Positions 36,703-44,658 of a stretch of 64,000 bases of DNA are shown one piece after another. The translations under genes and the position numbers were made by a program. Position 1 is the stretch's first letter; every line of letters starts with the position of its first letter. The notes under the pieces were generated by a model. It made no database searches and was not told the origin of the DNA. It was given only the letters and a program-made list of their open reading frames with translations. The stretch comes from Saccharopolyspora dendranthemae. Lineage in GTDB: Bacteria > Actinomycetota > Actinomycetes > Mycobacteriales > Pseudonocardiaceae. The stretch is from assembly GCF_007829955.1 (NCBI RefSeq), contig NZ_VIWX01000001.1, positions 62,001 through 126,000 of the forward strand. Direction: 5' to 3'.

Positions 36703-37692
36703 TCACCTCTCGCTGTCGAGATCGGCCATCAGGGGTGTCGGGTAGCGGTCGCCGCGCACGGCGTCGCGCGGGACCAGGTCGTCGAGGCGGGCGAGGTCAC
36801 CGGCGTCGAGCGAGACCGCGTTGCTGGCGATCATCGACTCGATCTGCTCCGGGCGGCGTGCGCCGATGACGGGCAGGACGTCCTCGCCCTGCGCGGCGAC
36901 CCAGGCGATGGCCAGCTGCGCGACGGTCGCCCCCTTCTCCGCGGCGATCTCCCGCACGCGCGCGACGAGCGCCTCGTTGTGCTCGAGGTTGCCCTCCTGG
37001 AAGCGCGGCATCATCGGCAGCGCCCCTTCTCTGGCACCGCTGCCGCCGATGAGCCCGCGCGAGAGCACGCTGTAGGCGGTGATGCCGATGCCGAGCTCGC
37101 GGCAGGCCGGCAGGATCTCGTCCTCGATCGTGCGGGTCAGCAGCGAGTACTCGATTTGCAGGTCGCTGATGGGTGCCACCGCGGCAGCGCGCCGGATCGT
37201 CTCCGCACCGACCTCGCTGAGCCCGATGTGGCGGACGTAGCCCTTCTCGACCATCTCCGCGATCGCGCCGATGGTGTCCTCGATGGGCACGTCGGGGTCG
37301 AGCCGGGCGGGGCGGTAGACGTCGACGTGGTCGACGCCGAGGCGCTGCAGGGAGTAGGTCAGGAAGTTCTGCATCGCGGCGGGTCGCGCGTCGAAGCCGA
37401 CCGACGCGCCGCCGGGCCCGCGCAGGGCACCGAACTTCACCGAGAGCACGACCTCCTCGCGGCTGCGGCCCCCGAGGGCGCGGCCGATGAGCGCTTCGTT
37501 GTGGCCGCTGCCGTAGAAGTCGCCGGTGTCCAGGAAGTTCCCCCCGGCGTCCAGGTAGGAGTGGATGAGCCGGACGCTCTGGTCGTCGTCGGTCTGGCCG
37601 TAGGCTCCCGACAGGCCCATGCAGCCCAGGCCGGGCGAGCTGACGGACGGACCGGTGGCGCCGAGGCGGCGGGTGGTGAGCTGAGCTGTCAT
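36703..37692 (-). CDS. Aldo/keto reductase lacking the tetrad histidine
   Basis: 329-aa NADPH-dependent TIM-barrel reductase related to the YajO/potassium-channel beta group. Of the tetrad, Asp55 (FLDTGDFYGSG), Tyr60 and Lys86 (LSVKFG) are present. The His that normally follows in DLYYQHRVDP is replaced: here the line reads DVYRPARLDPDVP, with Ala129 at the His position. I start at ATG 37692; the longer frame to 37740 runs into the operator region of the divergent Xre regulator. The two genes are 101 bases apart and probably regulator and target. Confidence 0.9.
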   Translation of the reverse strand: MTAQLTTRRLGATGPSVSSPGLGCMGLSGAYGQTDDDQSVRLIHSYLDAGGNFLDTGDFYGSGHNEALIGRALGGRSREEVVLSVKFGALRGPGGASVGFDARPAAMQNFLTYSLQRLGVDHVDVYRPARLDPDVPIEDTIGAIAEMVEKGYVRHIGLSEVGAETIRRAAAVAPISDLQIEYSLLTRTIEDEILPACRELGIGITAYSVLSRGLIGGSGAREGALPMMPRFQEGNLEHNEALVARVREIAAEKGATVAQLAIAWVAAQGEDVLPVIGARRPEQIESMIASNAVSLDAGDLARLDDLVPRDAVRGDRYPTPLMADLDSER

Positions 37693-37793
37693 GCCACCAC
37701 GGTGCGCCCACCCGCGGCACCTCGCCCAGGCCCGGCACATCCAGGGACCGGTGCTCCCTGGCTGACCGGCGCGGAGAGAGCGATGATGGAGGT

Positions 37794-38639
37794 GTGATCG
37801 ACCGTCCGGGACTCGCCGACTTCCTGCGCCGCCGCCGGGAGTTGCTGCGCCCCGCCGACGTGGGAGTGCCCGAAGGGCTGCGCCGCCGCACGCCCGGCCT
37901 GCGGCGGGACGAGGTCGCCCAGCTCGCCGGGATCTCCACCGACTACTACACGCGGCTGGAGCAGCGCCGCGGATCGCATCCGTCCGAGGCGGTGGTGGCC
38001 GGGCTGGCCCGCGCGCTGCGCTTCACCCTCGACGAACGCGACCACCTGTTCCACCTGGCCGGGATGACCCCGCCGCCGCGCCGGGCCGGCGGGCACATCC
38101 GGCCGAGCTTGATCAGCCTCGCCGACCGGCTCACCGACGTGCCGGTCACCATCTGCACCGACCTCAACGAGGTCCTCTGGCAGAACGCGCTCTCGATCGC
38201 GCTGGTGGGTGACCGGAGGCAACCGGGCGCGCGGCACGGCAGCATCGTGTGGCGCTGGTTCACCGAACCGGGGATGCGGAGCGAGATCCCGGAAGAGGAT
38301 TGGCCGCACCACTCGTCGGCCCACGTCAGCGACCTGCGCGCCACCTACTCCCGCCGGGCCGGGGAGCACGACATCACCAGCCTCGTCGAGGACCTGCTGG
38401 AGCGCAGCGACGAGTTCCGCGAGCTGTGGGAGCGCCACGAGGTCGGCGTCCGCCACACGGACCGGAAGCGGTTCCTGCACCCGGAGGTCGGCGCGGTCGA
38501 GGTCAACTGCGAAACGCTGCTCACCCCGGAGGCGGACCTCAAGTTCCTCGCCTACTTCCCCGCCGAGGGCACCGACGCCAGGGAGAAGCTGGATCTCCTG
38601 CGAGTCATCGGGATCCAGGACCTCCGCCCGAGCCCCTGA
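37794..38639 (+). CDS. Xre-family regulator with MmyB-like ligand domain
   Basis: 281-aa transcription factor. The N-terminal helix-turn-helix is RRDEVAQLAGISTDYYTRLEQRRGSHPS. The C-terminal domain (about 95-281) is PAS-like, with LTDVPVTICTDLNEVLWQNALSIAL and VNCETLLTPEADLKFLAYFP, the MmyB class that may bind fatty acids. GTG start; GGAGG lies only one base before it, so the true site may be the GAGAG further upstream. Divergent from the aldo/keto reductase, the most likely target. Confidence 0.9.
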   Translation: MIDRPGLADFLRRRRELLRPADVGVPEGLRRRTPGLRRDEVAQLAGISTDYYTRLEQRRGSHPSEAVVAGLARALRFTLDERDHLFHLAGMTPPPRRAGGHIRPSLISLADRLTDVPVTICTDLNEVLWQNALSIALVGDRRQPGARHGSIVWRWFTEPGMRSEIPEEDWPHHSSAHVSDLRATYSRRAGEHDITSLVEDLLERSDEFRELWERHEVGVRHTDRKRFLHPEVGAVEVNCETLLTPEADLKFLAYFPAEGTDAREKLDLLRVIGIQDLRPSP

Positions 38640-39149
38640 CGGACCCGGACGACGGGTTCCTGTACGTCCCGAGGGCAGGCGGTGAGGCCGAGGGCGCGGT
38701 GGTCAGGCATCGCGGTGCGGCCCCTCTCGGCCGCGGTGGCGACCAGGGTCCAGCCCGAGCCCCGCTACCAGACGGCTCGAACCACCGGTCGAACCCCGCC
38801 CGGGAAAGCTCCACTCGAACACTGCCTCGACCCCGAAACCGCGCTCTGACCAGGGACTTCCGGTCCCTGTGCGCGACGTCACGCCCGGGGTTCCGAGGAG
38901 CCGTTTTCGCTGGTCGTCCATGAACACCATCGATTACCCTCCGCAATCGATCAGGGTTCGCAGGCCCATGTATCCCCTGTTCGGAGGATGGCTTCTTGAA
39001 GCCACGACTACCCGTCGTTACCTTCGATGAGGCGAGCTACGGAGCGGTCACGGCGTCAGCCGTCCCCCGACGCAACCGGAGCCCCCGCCGGTTGTGACCG
39101 CCCCCGACTCGCACCCCCGACATCCACCCCGCGCCCCCGAGAGGAAGCC
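38640..39149. other. Gene-free stretch of 510 bases
   Basis: No frame here looks coding. It holds a 7-bp inverted repeat ATCGATT/AATCGAT (38929-38951) interleaved with ACCCT/AGGGT (38936-38957), which could be an operator, and a perfect 7-bp hairpin CAACCGG/CCGGTTG at 39073-39094 in the presumed leader of the small secreted protein. Confidence 0.5.
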
Positions 39150-39362
39150 GTGCTCCGCCAGCGTTTCCAGAAGCTGCTTCCGGTGTCCGACCGCGAGGAC
39201 ACCACTCGCCTGACGCATCGCCTGGCCGCCGCCGCGGTCCTGGCCATGGCGACGATCGCCCCGACCGCTCAGGCGCTCGCAGCTCCCGCCCCCGAACCGG
39301 CGCCTGCTGTCGCCCCCGCAGCAGCGTCCGCCGTCGCCCCCGCGCCGCAGACCGCCCCGTAA
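39150..39362 (+). CDS. Small secreted Ala/Pro-rich protein
   Basis: 70-aa protein if the GTG at 39150 is used (GAGAGGAAG just before it). Residues 1-40 look like a Sec signal with a long charged n-region and hydrophobic core LAAAAVLAMATIAPTAQALA. The mature part is only about 30 residues, almost all Ala, Pro and Val, in APAP-type repeats. A strong terminator follows within 15 bases of the stop, which supports a real gene. Role unknown; it could be a wall-spacer or a secreted peptide precursor. Confidence 0.6.
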   Translation: MLRQRFQKLLPVSDREDTTRLTHRLAAAAVLAMATIAPTAQALAAPAPEPAPAVAPAAASAVAPAPQTAP

Positions 39363-39376
39363 GGCACCCACGAACT

Positions 39377-39414
39377 GAGGTGGGCCGGAATGTTCCCCCC
39401 TTCCGGCCCACCTC
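39377..39414. terminator. Strong hairpin terminator
   Basis: Perfect 14-bp arms (GAGGTGGGCCGGAA and complement) around a 10-base C-rich loop, followed by TTCCC. It serves the small secreted protein gene and, from the other side, the DUF4236-like gene that ends at 39428. Confidence 0.9.
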
Positions 39415-39427
39415 TTCCCAATTCAGC

Positions 39428-39610
39428 TCACCGACGCCGCTTGCCGCGGAACGTGTAGTGGCCCGGCCCCGGCGTGTCGAAGGTCGTCTTGCCGTGCGTC
39501 ATGTTCCGGCTGAACCGGCCGAGCTTGAAGCCCCACGACGTGACGCGCGTGTTGTGGATGTTGAGGTAGAGCGGACCTAACCTGACCCGCCGGTGCAGGT
39601 GAAATCCCAT
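39428..39610 (-). CDS. DUF4236-like small protein
   Basis: 60-aa basic protein, MGFHLHRRVRLGPLYLNIHN then TSWGFKLGRFSRNMTHGKTTFDTPGPGHYTFRGKRRR. The MGFxxRRxxRLGPLxLN start and the Gly-rich C-terminal strand match DUF4236-type proteins of unknown function. Ribosome site GGAAGGG 7 nt before the ATG. It is divergent from the acyltransferase by 242 bases. Confidence 0.72.
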   Translation of the reverse strand: MGFHLHRRVRLGPLYLNIHNTRVTSWGFKLGRFSRNMTHGKTTFDTPGPGHYTFRGKRRR

Positions 39611-39852
39611 GCCTGAACCCTTCCGCAGAACGTCGCTTCAGCCCGCGCGAGTCGACCTCGCCAACCGGGCACATCACTCAGCACATCACAGATCGGACAT
39701 CCCCAGCCAGGAACCGATCTTCCCCGCGGGCACCGACCCGTACGGCGGCGGGCATCGAACCCACGCGGGAGCCGGGTTACAGTACCTTCCCTACCGCTGG
39801 GTAGGACCCGTTGCGCGGGTACGTCGCACACGCCGTCGTTCGAGGTCGACAG

Positions 39853-40470
39853 ATGAACCGTTGGTTGGGCCGGTTGACGCGGGCTTGGTGGCAGTGGGCG
39901 CGCAACGGTGCGGCGATCACCGCGCGGACGCGGGAAGGCCGCAGCTTCGGCGCCATGGGAGCGCGCAGTCACCTGGCGTTCCCGCAAGGTGCGCTGACCG
40001 GCACCGAACGCATCCACGTCGGCTCGGACTGCATCATCAACGAGCACACCGTGCTCTCGGCCGGACTCCCCGGTGCCCTCCTGGGCGACGGCGAACCGAT
40101 GATCGTGCTGGGCGATCGCTGCGTGCTCGGGCGCAACTCCGAGATCCTGGCGATGTCCTCGGTCGTGCTCGGCGACGACGTGTGGACCTCCAGCCGGGTC
40201 ACGATCGTCGACCACCACCACCGGCACGACCTCACCGACGTGCCCGTCGCGTCGCAGTGGCCGCTGCCGGTCCGGCCGGTGATCATCGGTTCGGGAACCG
40301 TGATCAGCACCGGTTCGGTCATCCTCGCCGGGGCGCAGATCGGCGAGAACTCGATCGTCGCCTCCGGCGCTCAGGTGACGGCAGGCGTCTACCCCCCGAA
40401 CAGCGTGCTCGCCGGAGTGCCGGCCCGCGTCATCCGCACCCACTCCCCCGTCGAAGCCGACGCCGTCTGA
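39853..40470 (+). CDS. Hexapeptide-repeat acyltransferase (LbH family)
   Basis: 205-aa acyltransferase with left-handed beta-helix repeats: IHVGSDCIINEHTVLSA, IVLGDRCVLGRNSEILAMSSVVLGDDVWTSSRVTIVDHHH, IIGSGTVISTGSVILAGAQIGENSIVASGAQV. The catalytic His is probably in DHHHRHDL. It ends in the usual LAGVPARVIR. ATG 39853 behind GAGG, 8 nt. The family acetylates sugars or antibiotics in the cytoplasm; no sugar pathway is adjacent, so the substrate is open. Confidence 0.9.
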   Translation: MNRWLGRLTRAWWQWARNGAAITARTREGRSFGAMGARSHLAFPQGALTGTERIHVGSDCIINEHTVLSAGLPGALLGDGEPMIVLGDRCVLGRNSEILAMSSVVLGDDVWTSSRVTIVDHHHRHDLTDVPVASQWPLPVRPVIIGSGTVISTGSVILAGAQIGENSIVASGAQVTAGVYPPNSVLAGVPARVIRTHSPVEADAV

Positions 40471-40508
40471 GGGGTCCTCGCAGCATCACGGTGCTTCGCG
40501 CTGCGGGA

Positions 40509-41744
40509 TCAGGTGGCGAGGAATTCCAGGGCGAGGACCTGGGCCTCGCCGACGCCGAAGCCCAGCAGCGCACCGGTGGCGATGAGCATCCACTCCTCCT
40601 CGCGGAAGGCCGGGCGCAGCAGCTCCTCGAACTCCTCGGCGTCCAGCTCCTTCATCTTGCTGACCAGGGTGTTGCGGATGTCCATGGCGTCGGCGGCGTA
40701 GTCCTCGACGTAGCTCATGGTCTCGGGGAGCCTGCCCATCACCATCTCGGCGATGCGGTTCTTGAGGTCTTGGTAGCGACGCCCGCCGACGGCGAAGACC
40801 ACCAGCGGTTTGGCGATGCTGGTGCGGCGGCTGAGCTCCTCGTCGACCTTGCGGGTCACCAGCGCCAGGACCTTGTCCGACAGAGGCCCGCGCATGACCT
40901 CCTCGATGACGTTGCGCGGGGTGATGATCTCCCTCGCGATCAGCTCGCCGTAGGCCTCCGAGACCTCCTCCCTGCGCTTGAGGAACAGGCCCTGCCACTC
41001 GAAGAGCCCCAAGTAGGTCTTGGGCTGCTGCGGGCGGAAGATCATCTTCAGCGCGAGCCAGTCGGTGAACCAGCCCGTGAACAGGCCGAACAGGGGCATC
41101 AGGATCGGGGCCTTGAACACCACCCACGCCGACATCTGCACCAGGCCGATGATGAAGCCGAACACCGCACCCGAGCGCCGGATGAACTGGAACTCCTTGT
41201 CGCCCGCCTCCAGGAAGATCCGGTTCAGCAGCTCCTTGTCCCGCACCAGCGCGCTCACGACCATGGACTTGAGGTCGAAGACGTTGTCCACATCGGACTT
41301 GATCTCGTCCATGATCTCCGACAGCATCCGCGGCGCGTCGTTCTGCACCCGCTGGATCATGCCCCGCCGCACGATCTTCGGCATCGCCTCCCAGACCGCG
41401 GGCTGGTAGGTGGAACCGACCTCTTCGACGATCTCCTCGATCGCGTGCCGCAGCGGCTTCTCGACCTCGGCGACGATGCGTTCGGGGTCGAGCCGCTCCA
41501 CGACCTCCTGCGGGCTCAGCAGCTGCTCGGTGAGCGTGTCGCAGGCGATCCCGGCCATCTTCGCCGCGTGCTTGGGAACGATTCCCTGCCAGCCCAGCCA
41601 CGGCTTCTTCCCGCGGAAGTCCACGGGGTAGAACATCATCTTGATCGCGAGGATCTTCGTGACGTAACCGATCAAGGCGGCCACGAGCGGGATCGAGAGG
41701 TAGAGCAACCAGTGCTCGCCGAAGTCCTGGAGAATCGCGCCCAA
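40509..41744 (-). CDS. DUF445 membrane-associated protein
   Basis: 411-aa protein. Hydrophobic segments occur at the N-terminus (WLLYLSIPLVAALIGYVTKILAIKMMF) and near residue 200 (FGFIIGLVQMSAW, ILMPLFGLFTGWFTDWLALKMIFRP), with a last one at the C-terminus (MLIATGALLGFGVG). The repeated TKxLAIKMMFxP/TDWLALKMIFRP element is the DUF445 hallmark. Start is a TTG at 41744 with GAGGGG 7 nt upstream. Family function unknown. The Abi-alpha gene lies 65 bases upstream on the same strand. Confidence 0.9.
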   Translation of the reverse strand: MGAILQDFGEHWLLYLSIPLVAALIGYVTKILAIKMMFYPVDFRGKKPWLGWQGIVPKHAAKMAGIACDTLTEQLLSPQEVVERLDPERIVAEVEKPLRHAIEEIVEEVGSTYQPAVWEAMPKIVRRGMIQRVQNDAPRMLSEIMDEIKSDVDNVFDLKSMVVSALVRDKELLNRIFLEAGDKEFQFIRRSGAVFGFIIGLVQMSAWVVFKAPILMPLFGLFTGWFTDWLALKMIFRPQQPKTYLGLFEWQGLFLKRREEVSEAYGELIAREIITPRNVIEEVMRGPLSDKVLALVTRKVDEELSRRTSIAKPLVVFAVGGRRYQDLKNRIAEMVMGRLPETMSYVEDYAADAMDIRNTLVSKMKELDAEEFEELLRPAFREEEWMLIATGALLGFGVGEAQVLALEFLAT

Positions 41745-41809
41745 CTCGCACCCCTCACCCGAAATCCCCTGAACGCCTGCGCAACGGCTGCGACCCTACC
41801 TCGCGCGGG

Positions 41810-42640
41810 TCACCCGTCCAGGGTGTCGCCGGGCGACGCGAGCACGGTCGGATCGCACCGCTTCCAGAACCGGGCGCCGAGATCGGACAGCCGCACGCTG
41901 CGGCGCACCGCCTTCGTCGACCTCGCCGAGCGCAGCGCTTCCCGGATCCGTGCCTCGGTCTGCAGGATCTCGTACTGGTCGTCCATGTTCTCCAGCTCGG
42001 GACCGATCTCGACCAGCCCCAGCGCGTGCAACCGCGTCAGGTAGTGCGGAACCTCGTCGTGCAGCGCCACTCCCACCGCCCGCCCGACGGTGGATCCGTT
42101 GCGCATCACGAACTTGCTGTTGCCACCGATGCCCGCGCGCTCGGCGACGTGCACCACCGGGTAGGCCGCGCCGTCACCGAGACCCGCGAGGATCCGTGCC
42201 TCGTCGGGCGTGATCAGGCGCAGGATCGCGGCGTAGAAGTGCTCGCGGGCCTCCGCCTTGCTCGCGGTCGCCGAGCGGAACAGGAGCTCGGACATGGCCT
42301 CGCGCAGCCCGTCCTGGGCGTCGGCGTCCTCGTCGTCGGTCGCTTCGGGCGCGGCGTTCCCGGTGAGGTCGCCGTCCGGTTCCTCCTGATCGCGCTCGTC
42401 GACCGAGTCGAGCCAGACGCGCACCCCCGAGGCCACGACCTTCTCGACGGCCTGCACCTGGCGTTGCACCTCGACACCGCCGGGCAGCTCCCTGACCAGG
42501 TCGATCCCGGTGCGCGCGACGTCACGGCCGACCCTGCCCGCCAAGCCGAGCAGGCCGCCGATCACGTTCGACCCGGCCCGCTCGTCCTCGGCGGCGTGCG
42601 GCTCCTCGTCCTTGCGGCTGAGCTCGATCTCCCCTGCCAC
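41810..42640 (-). CDS. Abi-alpha (DUF4393) family protein
   Basis: 276-aa protein of the Abi-alpha/DUF4393 family, first met in phage-abortive-infection contexts. The core EHFYAAILRLITPDEARILAGL and the closing VRLSDLGARFWKRCDP are family-like. An acidic, disordered stretch sits around DERDQEEPDGDLTGNAAPEATDDEDADAQ (a single low-complexity region near residues 80-110). GTG start at 42640 with GGGGG before it; 61 extra codons upstream look non-coding. Its neighbour is DUF445, not a toxin or nuclease, so an anti-phage role is not shown. Confidence 0.78.
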   Translation of the reverse strand: MAGEIELSRKDEEPHAAEDERAGSNVIGGLLGLAGRVGRDVARTGIDLVRELPGGVEVQRQVQAVEKVVASGVRVWLDSVDERDQEEPDGDLTGNAAPEATDDEDADAQDGLREAMSELLFRSATASKAEAREHFYAAILRLITPDEARILAGLGDGAAYPVVHVAERAGIGGNSKFVMRNGSTVGRAVGVALHDEVPHYLTRLHALGLVEIGPELENMDDQYEILQTEARIREALRSARSTKAVRRSVRLSDLGARFWKRCDPTVLASPGDTLDG

Positions 42641-42908
42641 GCGACCCCCTACCGTTGCCCCGACTGCTCGTTGATCCCCGCTCAGGCGATCAACGATCCG
42701 CCGAGTATCACCCGGCCCGCCCCGCGCGGAACAGGTCGGGGTCGATCCCGGATCACCGCGAGGCCGTCCTCCCCGGGCGGCGGGCATCCTCGATCGCGGA
42801 CGCCCAGGCGCGCCGTGCAGCACCGGCTCCAGGCGTGACTTCGTTTCAGCGCGCGGCTACGCGGGCATGGCTGTGCGTGGAGTGGCCGGCTGACATGGAG
42901 GAGCGACG

Positions 42909-43274
42909 GTGGCGAAGAGCAAACCTGACGTTCAGGTGCGCAGGATCTACGAGGAACCGGCCGACCGGGACGGCACCCGCGTGCTGGTCGACCGCGTCTG
43001 GCCTCGCGGGCTGAGCAAGGACAAGGCCTCCCTCAGCGAGTGGTGCAAGGAAGTCGCGCCCTCGACGGAGCTGCGCACGTGGTACGGCCACGATCCGGAG
43101 AAGTTCGTCGAGTTCGACCGCCGCTACCGAGCCGAACTCGATGAGCCGGAGAAGGCCGAGGCGGTCGAGCACTTGCGCGCACTGGCCAGGCGCGAACGGC
43201 TCACGCTGCTGACCGGCACCAAGGACCCGGACATCAGCCAAGCCGCGGTCCTGGTCGACGTCCTGACCGACTGA
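42909..43274 (+). CDS. DUF488 (YeaO-like) protein
   Basis: 121-aa protein with the DUF488 pattern: VQVRRIYEEPADRDGTRVLVDRVWPRGLSKDKA, W.KEVAPSTELRTWYGHDPEKFVEFDRRYRAEL and LTLLTGTKDPDISQAAVLVDVL. Typical length for the family, function unknown. GTG start with GGAGGAG 5 nt before. Stands alone. Confidence 0.9.
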   Translation: MAKSKPDVQVRRIYEEPADRDGTRVLVDRVWPRGLSKDKASLSEWCKEVAPSTELRTWYGHDPEKFVEFDRRYRAELDEPEKAEAVEHLRALARRERLTLLTGTKDPDISQAAVLVDVLTD

Positions 43275-43390
43275 CCCGATGCGGGCGGCGTGCCCGGAAA
43301 CCGCGGGAGCGACCCGCGGTTCCGGCCCGCGATGGCGGTGTGCGTCACAGGAGAACTCCACTGACCTGCGCAGAGTGGTAGAGGTCAAGG

Positions 43391-43810
43391 ATGAGCACCC
43401 CCAGCGACGACCGGGACGGTGACGGCGTCGAGTCGCGGACGCTCCACGTCTCGGACGCCTTGCAAGCGCGTCTGGACACCTTCCGCGAGTCCACCAGTCG
43501 CACCACGACTTCCGCGACCTTCGAGGCGATCGCGCATTTCCGCGCCGAGCTGCCGGAGTTGGTGCGCGGTGCTCGTGCCCGGCTCACCTCGCCGGTCGCC
43601 GATGAGGCGGAGGTCCGCTACCTAGGTGCGGGACCCGTGCAGCTGCGGCTGCGCCCGGACGCCGCCGGTGCGGAACTGCTGGACCGGCTCTCGGCCAAAC
43701 TCGGCCTGCCCTGGACGACGTGGGTTCCGGCGGTGCTCAACGCCTACCTGCCCGGGCGCCAGGAGCCCGAGAACATGCCGTGGCTCGTGCGGGAGGCGCC
43801 GCGCAGCTGA
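43391..43810 (+). CDS. Hypothetical protein, ribbon-helix-helix-like N-terminus
   Basis: 139-aa soluble protein. The N-terminal part, ESRTLHVSDALQARLDTFRESTSRTTTSATFEAIAHF, has the strand-helix-helix rhythm of ribbon-helix-helix DNA-binding or antitoxin proteins. The C-terminal part contains LGLPWTTWVPAVLNAYLPGRQEPENMPWLVREA. No domain recognised for certain. AGAGGT lies 8 bases before the ATG. No toxin partner is visible; the next gene is convergent. Confidence 0.6.
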   Translation: MSTPSDDRDGDGVESRTLHVSDALQARLDTFRESTSRTTTSATFEAIAHFRAELPELVRGARARLTSPVADEAEVRYLGAGPVQLRLRPDAAGAELLDRLSAKLGLPWTTWVPAVLNAYLPGRQEPENMPWLVREAPRS

Positions 43811-43823
43811 GCGGGCTCGCCGC

Positions 43824-44540
43824 TCAGCCGGTGCGCGCGGACCGGTGCAGCTGGACGCAGCACTCGCCGGAACGCGGCTCGAGGGTGGCTGCGGTGCCGG
43901 TGGCGCGCAGCCCGGTGAGGAAACCGGCGAGGAAGGCGTGGTTGATGCCGCAGACCACGTCCGGGGATCGCGCCGCGAGCGGGTGGAAGGGGCAGTTGAG
44001 CAGCCGCACGCACCCGGGTGACTGGCGGGAGGGTTCGAAGCCGTGTCGCGCCAGCACCTCCTCGGCGAGGGTGAGGGCGCGTTCGACGCCGAGCCTGCCC
44101 GGCCGGGAGCGCTCCCGCTCGGCGTCGCCGAGCTGCTGACCTCGTTCGCGAGCGGTGCGCAGCGCGGCTTGCCGGGCGGTTTCGCCCTCCCCCTCGGTGA
44201 GCACGGCCTGCAGCAGGATGTCGGCGAGCAGGTCGTGCTGCCGGGGCGGGATGGAGATCCGGATGTCGACGTCCGCCGGTTCGTAGACCTTCGGGGCCCT
44301 CCCGACCTTGCGGACGCCGCCGCCCGTTTGGGAGCGGGCTACGAGCAACCCGGCGTCGACCAGCTTGTCGAGGTGGAAGGCGGCGAGCTTGCGGGAGATC
44401 CCGACCTCGGCAGCTGCTTCGTCACGGGTCACCGGCCGCCGGGCGCGGCGGATGAACTCGTACATCCCCCACCGCAGCTCGTCGTCCAGGACGGCCACGG
44501 TCGCGATCGGAAGCCCCGGGACGTCACCGCTTGCGCTCAC
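43824..44540 (-). CDS. ArsR/SufR-like regulator with C-terminal Cys motif
   Basis: 238-aa regulator. The winged helix-turn-helix is RWGMYEFIRRARRPVTRDEAAAEVGISRKLAAFHLDKLVDAGLL. The C-terminal half carries CVRLLNCPFHPLAA and DVVCGINHAFLAGFL, then GECCVQL, the Cys arrangement of SufR-type proteins that bind a 4Fe-4S cluster. I choose the GTG at 44540: it lies 6 bases after a TATGCT that looks like a -10, suggesting a leaderless mRNA. Divergent from GTP cyclohydrolase I, whose promoter overlaps operator-like words. Confidence 0.82.
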   Translation of the reverse strand: MSASGDVPGLPIATVAVLDDELRWGMYEFIRRARRPVTRDEAAAEVGISRKLAAFHLDKLVDAGLLVARSQTGGGVRKVGRAPKVYEPADVDIRISIPPRQHDLLADILLQAVLTEGEGETARQAALRTARERGQQLGDAERERSRPGRLGVERALTLAEEVLARHGFEPSRQSPGCVRLLNCPFHPLAARSPDVVCGINHAFLAGFLTGLRATGTAATLEPRSGECCVQLHRSARTG

Positions 44541-44546
44541 CTCACC

Positions 44547-44552
44547 AGCATA
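44547..44552 (-). promoter_or_regulatory. Probable -10 of the SufR-like regulator (leaderless)
   Basis: TATGCT on the minus strand, six bases before the GTG start codon; transcription would begin at or next to the start codon. The -35 region is poor. Confidence 0.4.
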
Positions 44553-44596
44553 GCGTGATTTGTCCAACACAAGTGGGCCGAACCCCTGATTTCACA

Positions 44597-44631
44597 GGAC
44601 ACTTGTTTCCGACTCTCAATAAAACTAATGT
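44597..44631 (+). promoter_or_regulatory. folE promoter with overlapping operator-like palindrome
   Basis: TTGTTT (44603-44608) and TAATGT (44626-44631) are spaced by 17 bases, ending 27 bases before the folE ATG. The -35 overlaps GGACACTTGTTTCC (44597-44610), a near-palindrome. A second ACAAGTG half-site (44569-44575) lies on the regulator side in opposite orientation to CACTTGT (44600-44606). Confidence 0.55.
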
Positions 44632-44658
44632 TTTTTGGTGAAAAGAGAGGAGCTGCCC

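Noticed and set aside
38881-39149. A cyclic di-AMP riboswitch ahead of the small secreted protein
   Set aside because: Such riboswitches precede secreted wall proteins in actinobacteria, but the conserved core words are absent; only simple hairpins are present.
41810-42640. Calling the Abi-alpha gene a phage defence island
   Set aside because: No nuclease, toxin, integrase or other defence gene nearby; neighbours are conserved chromosomal genes.
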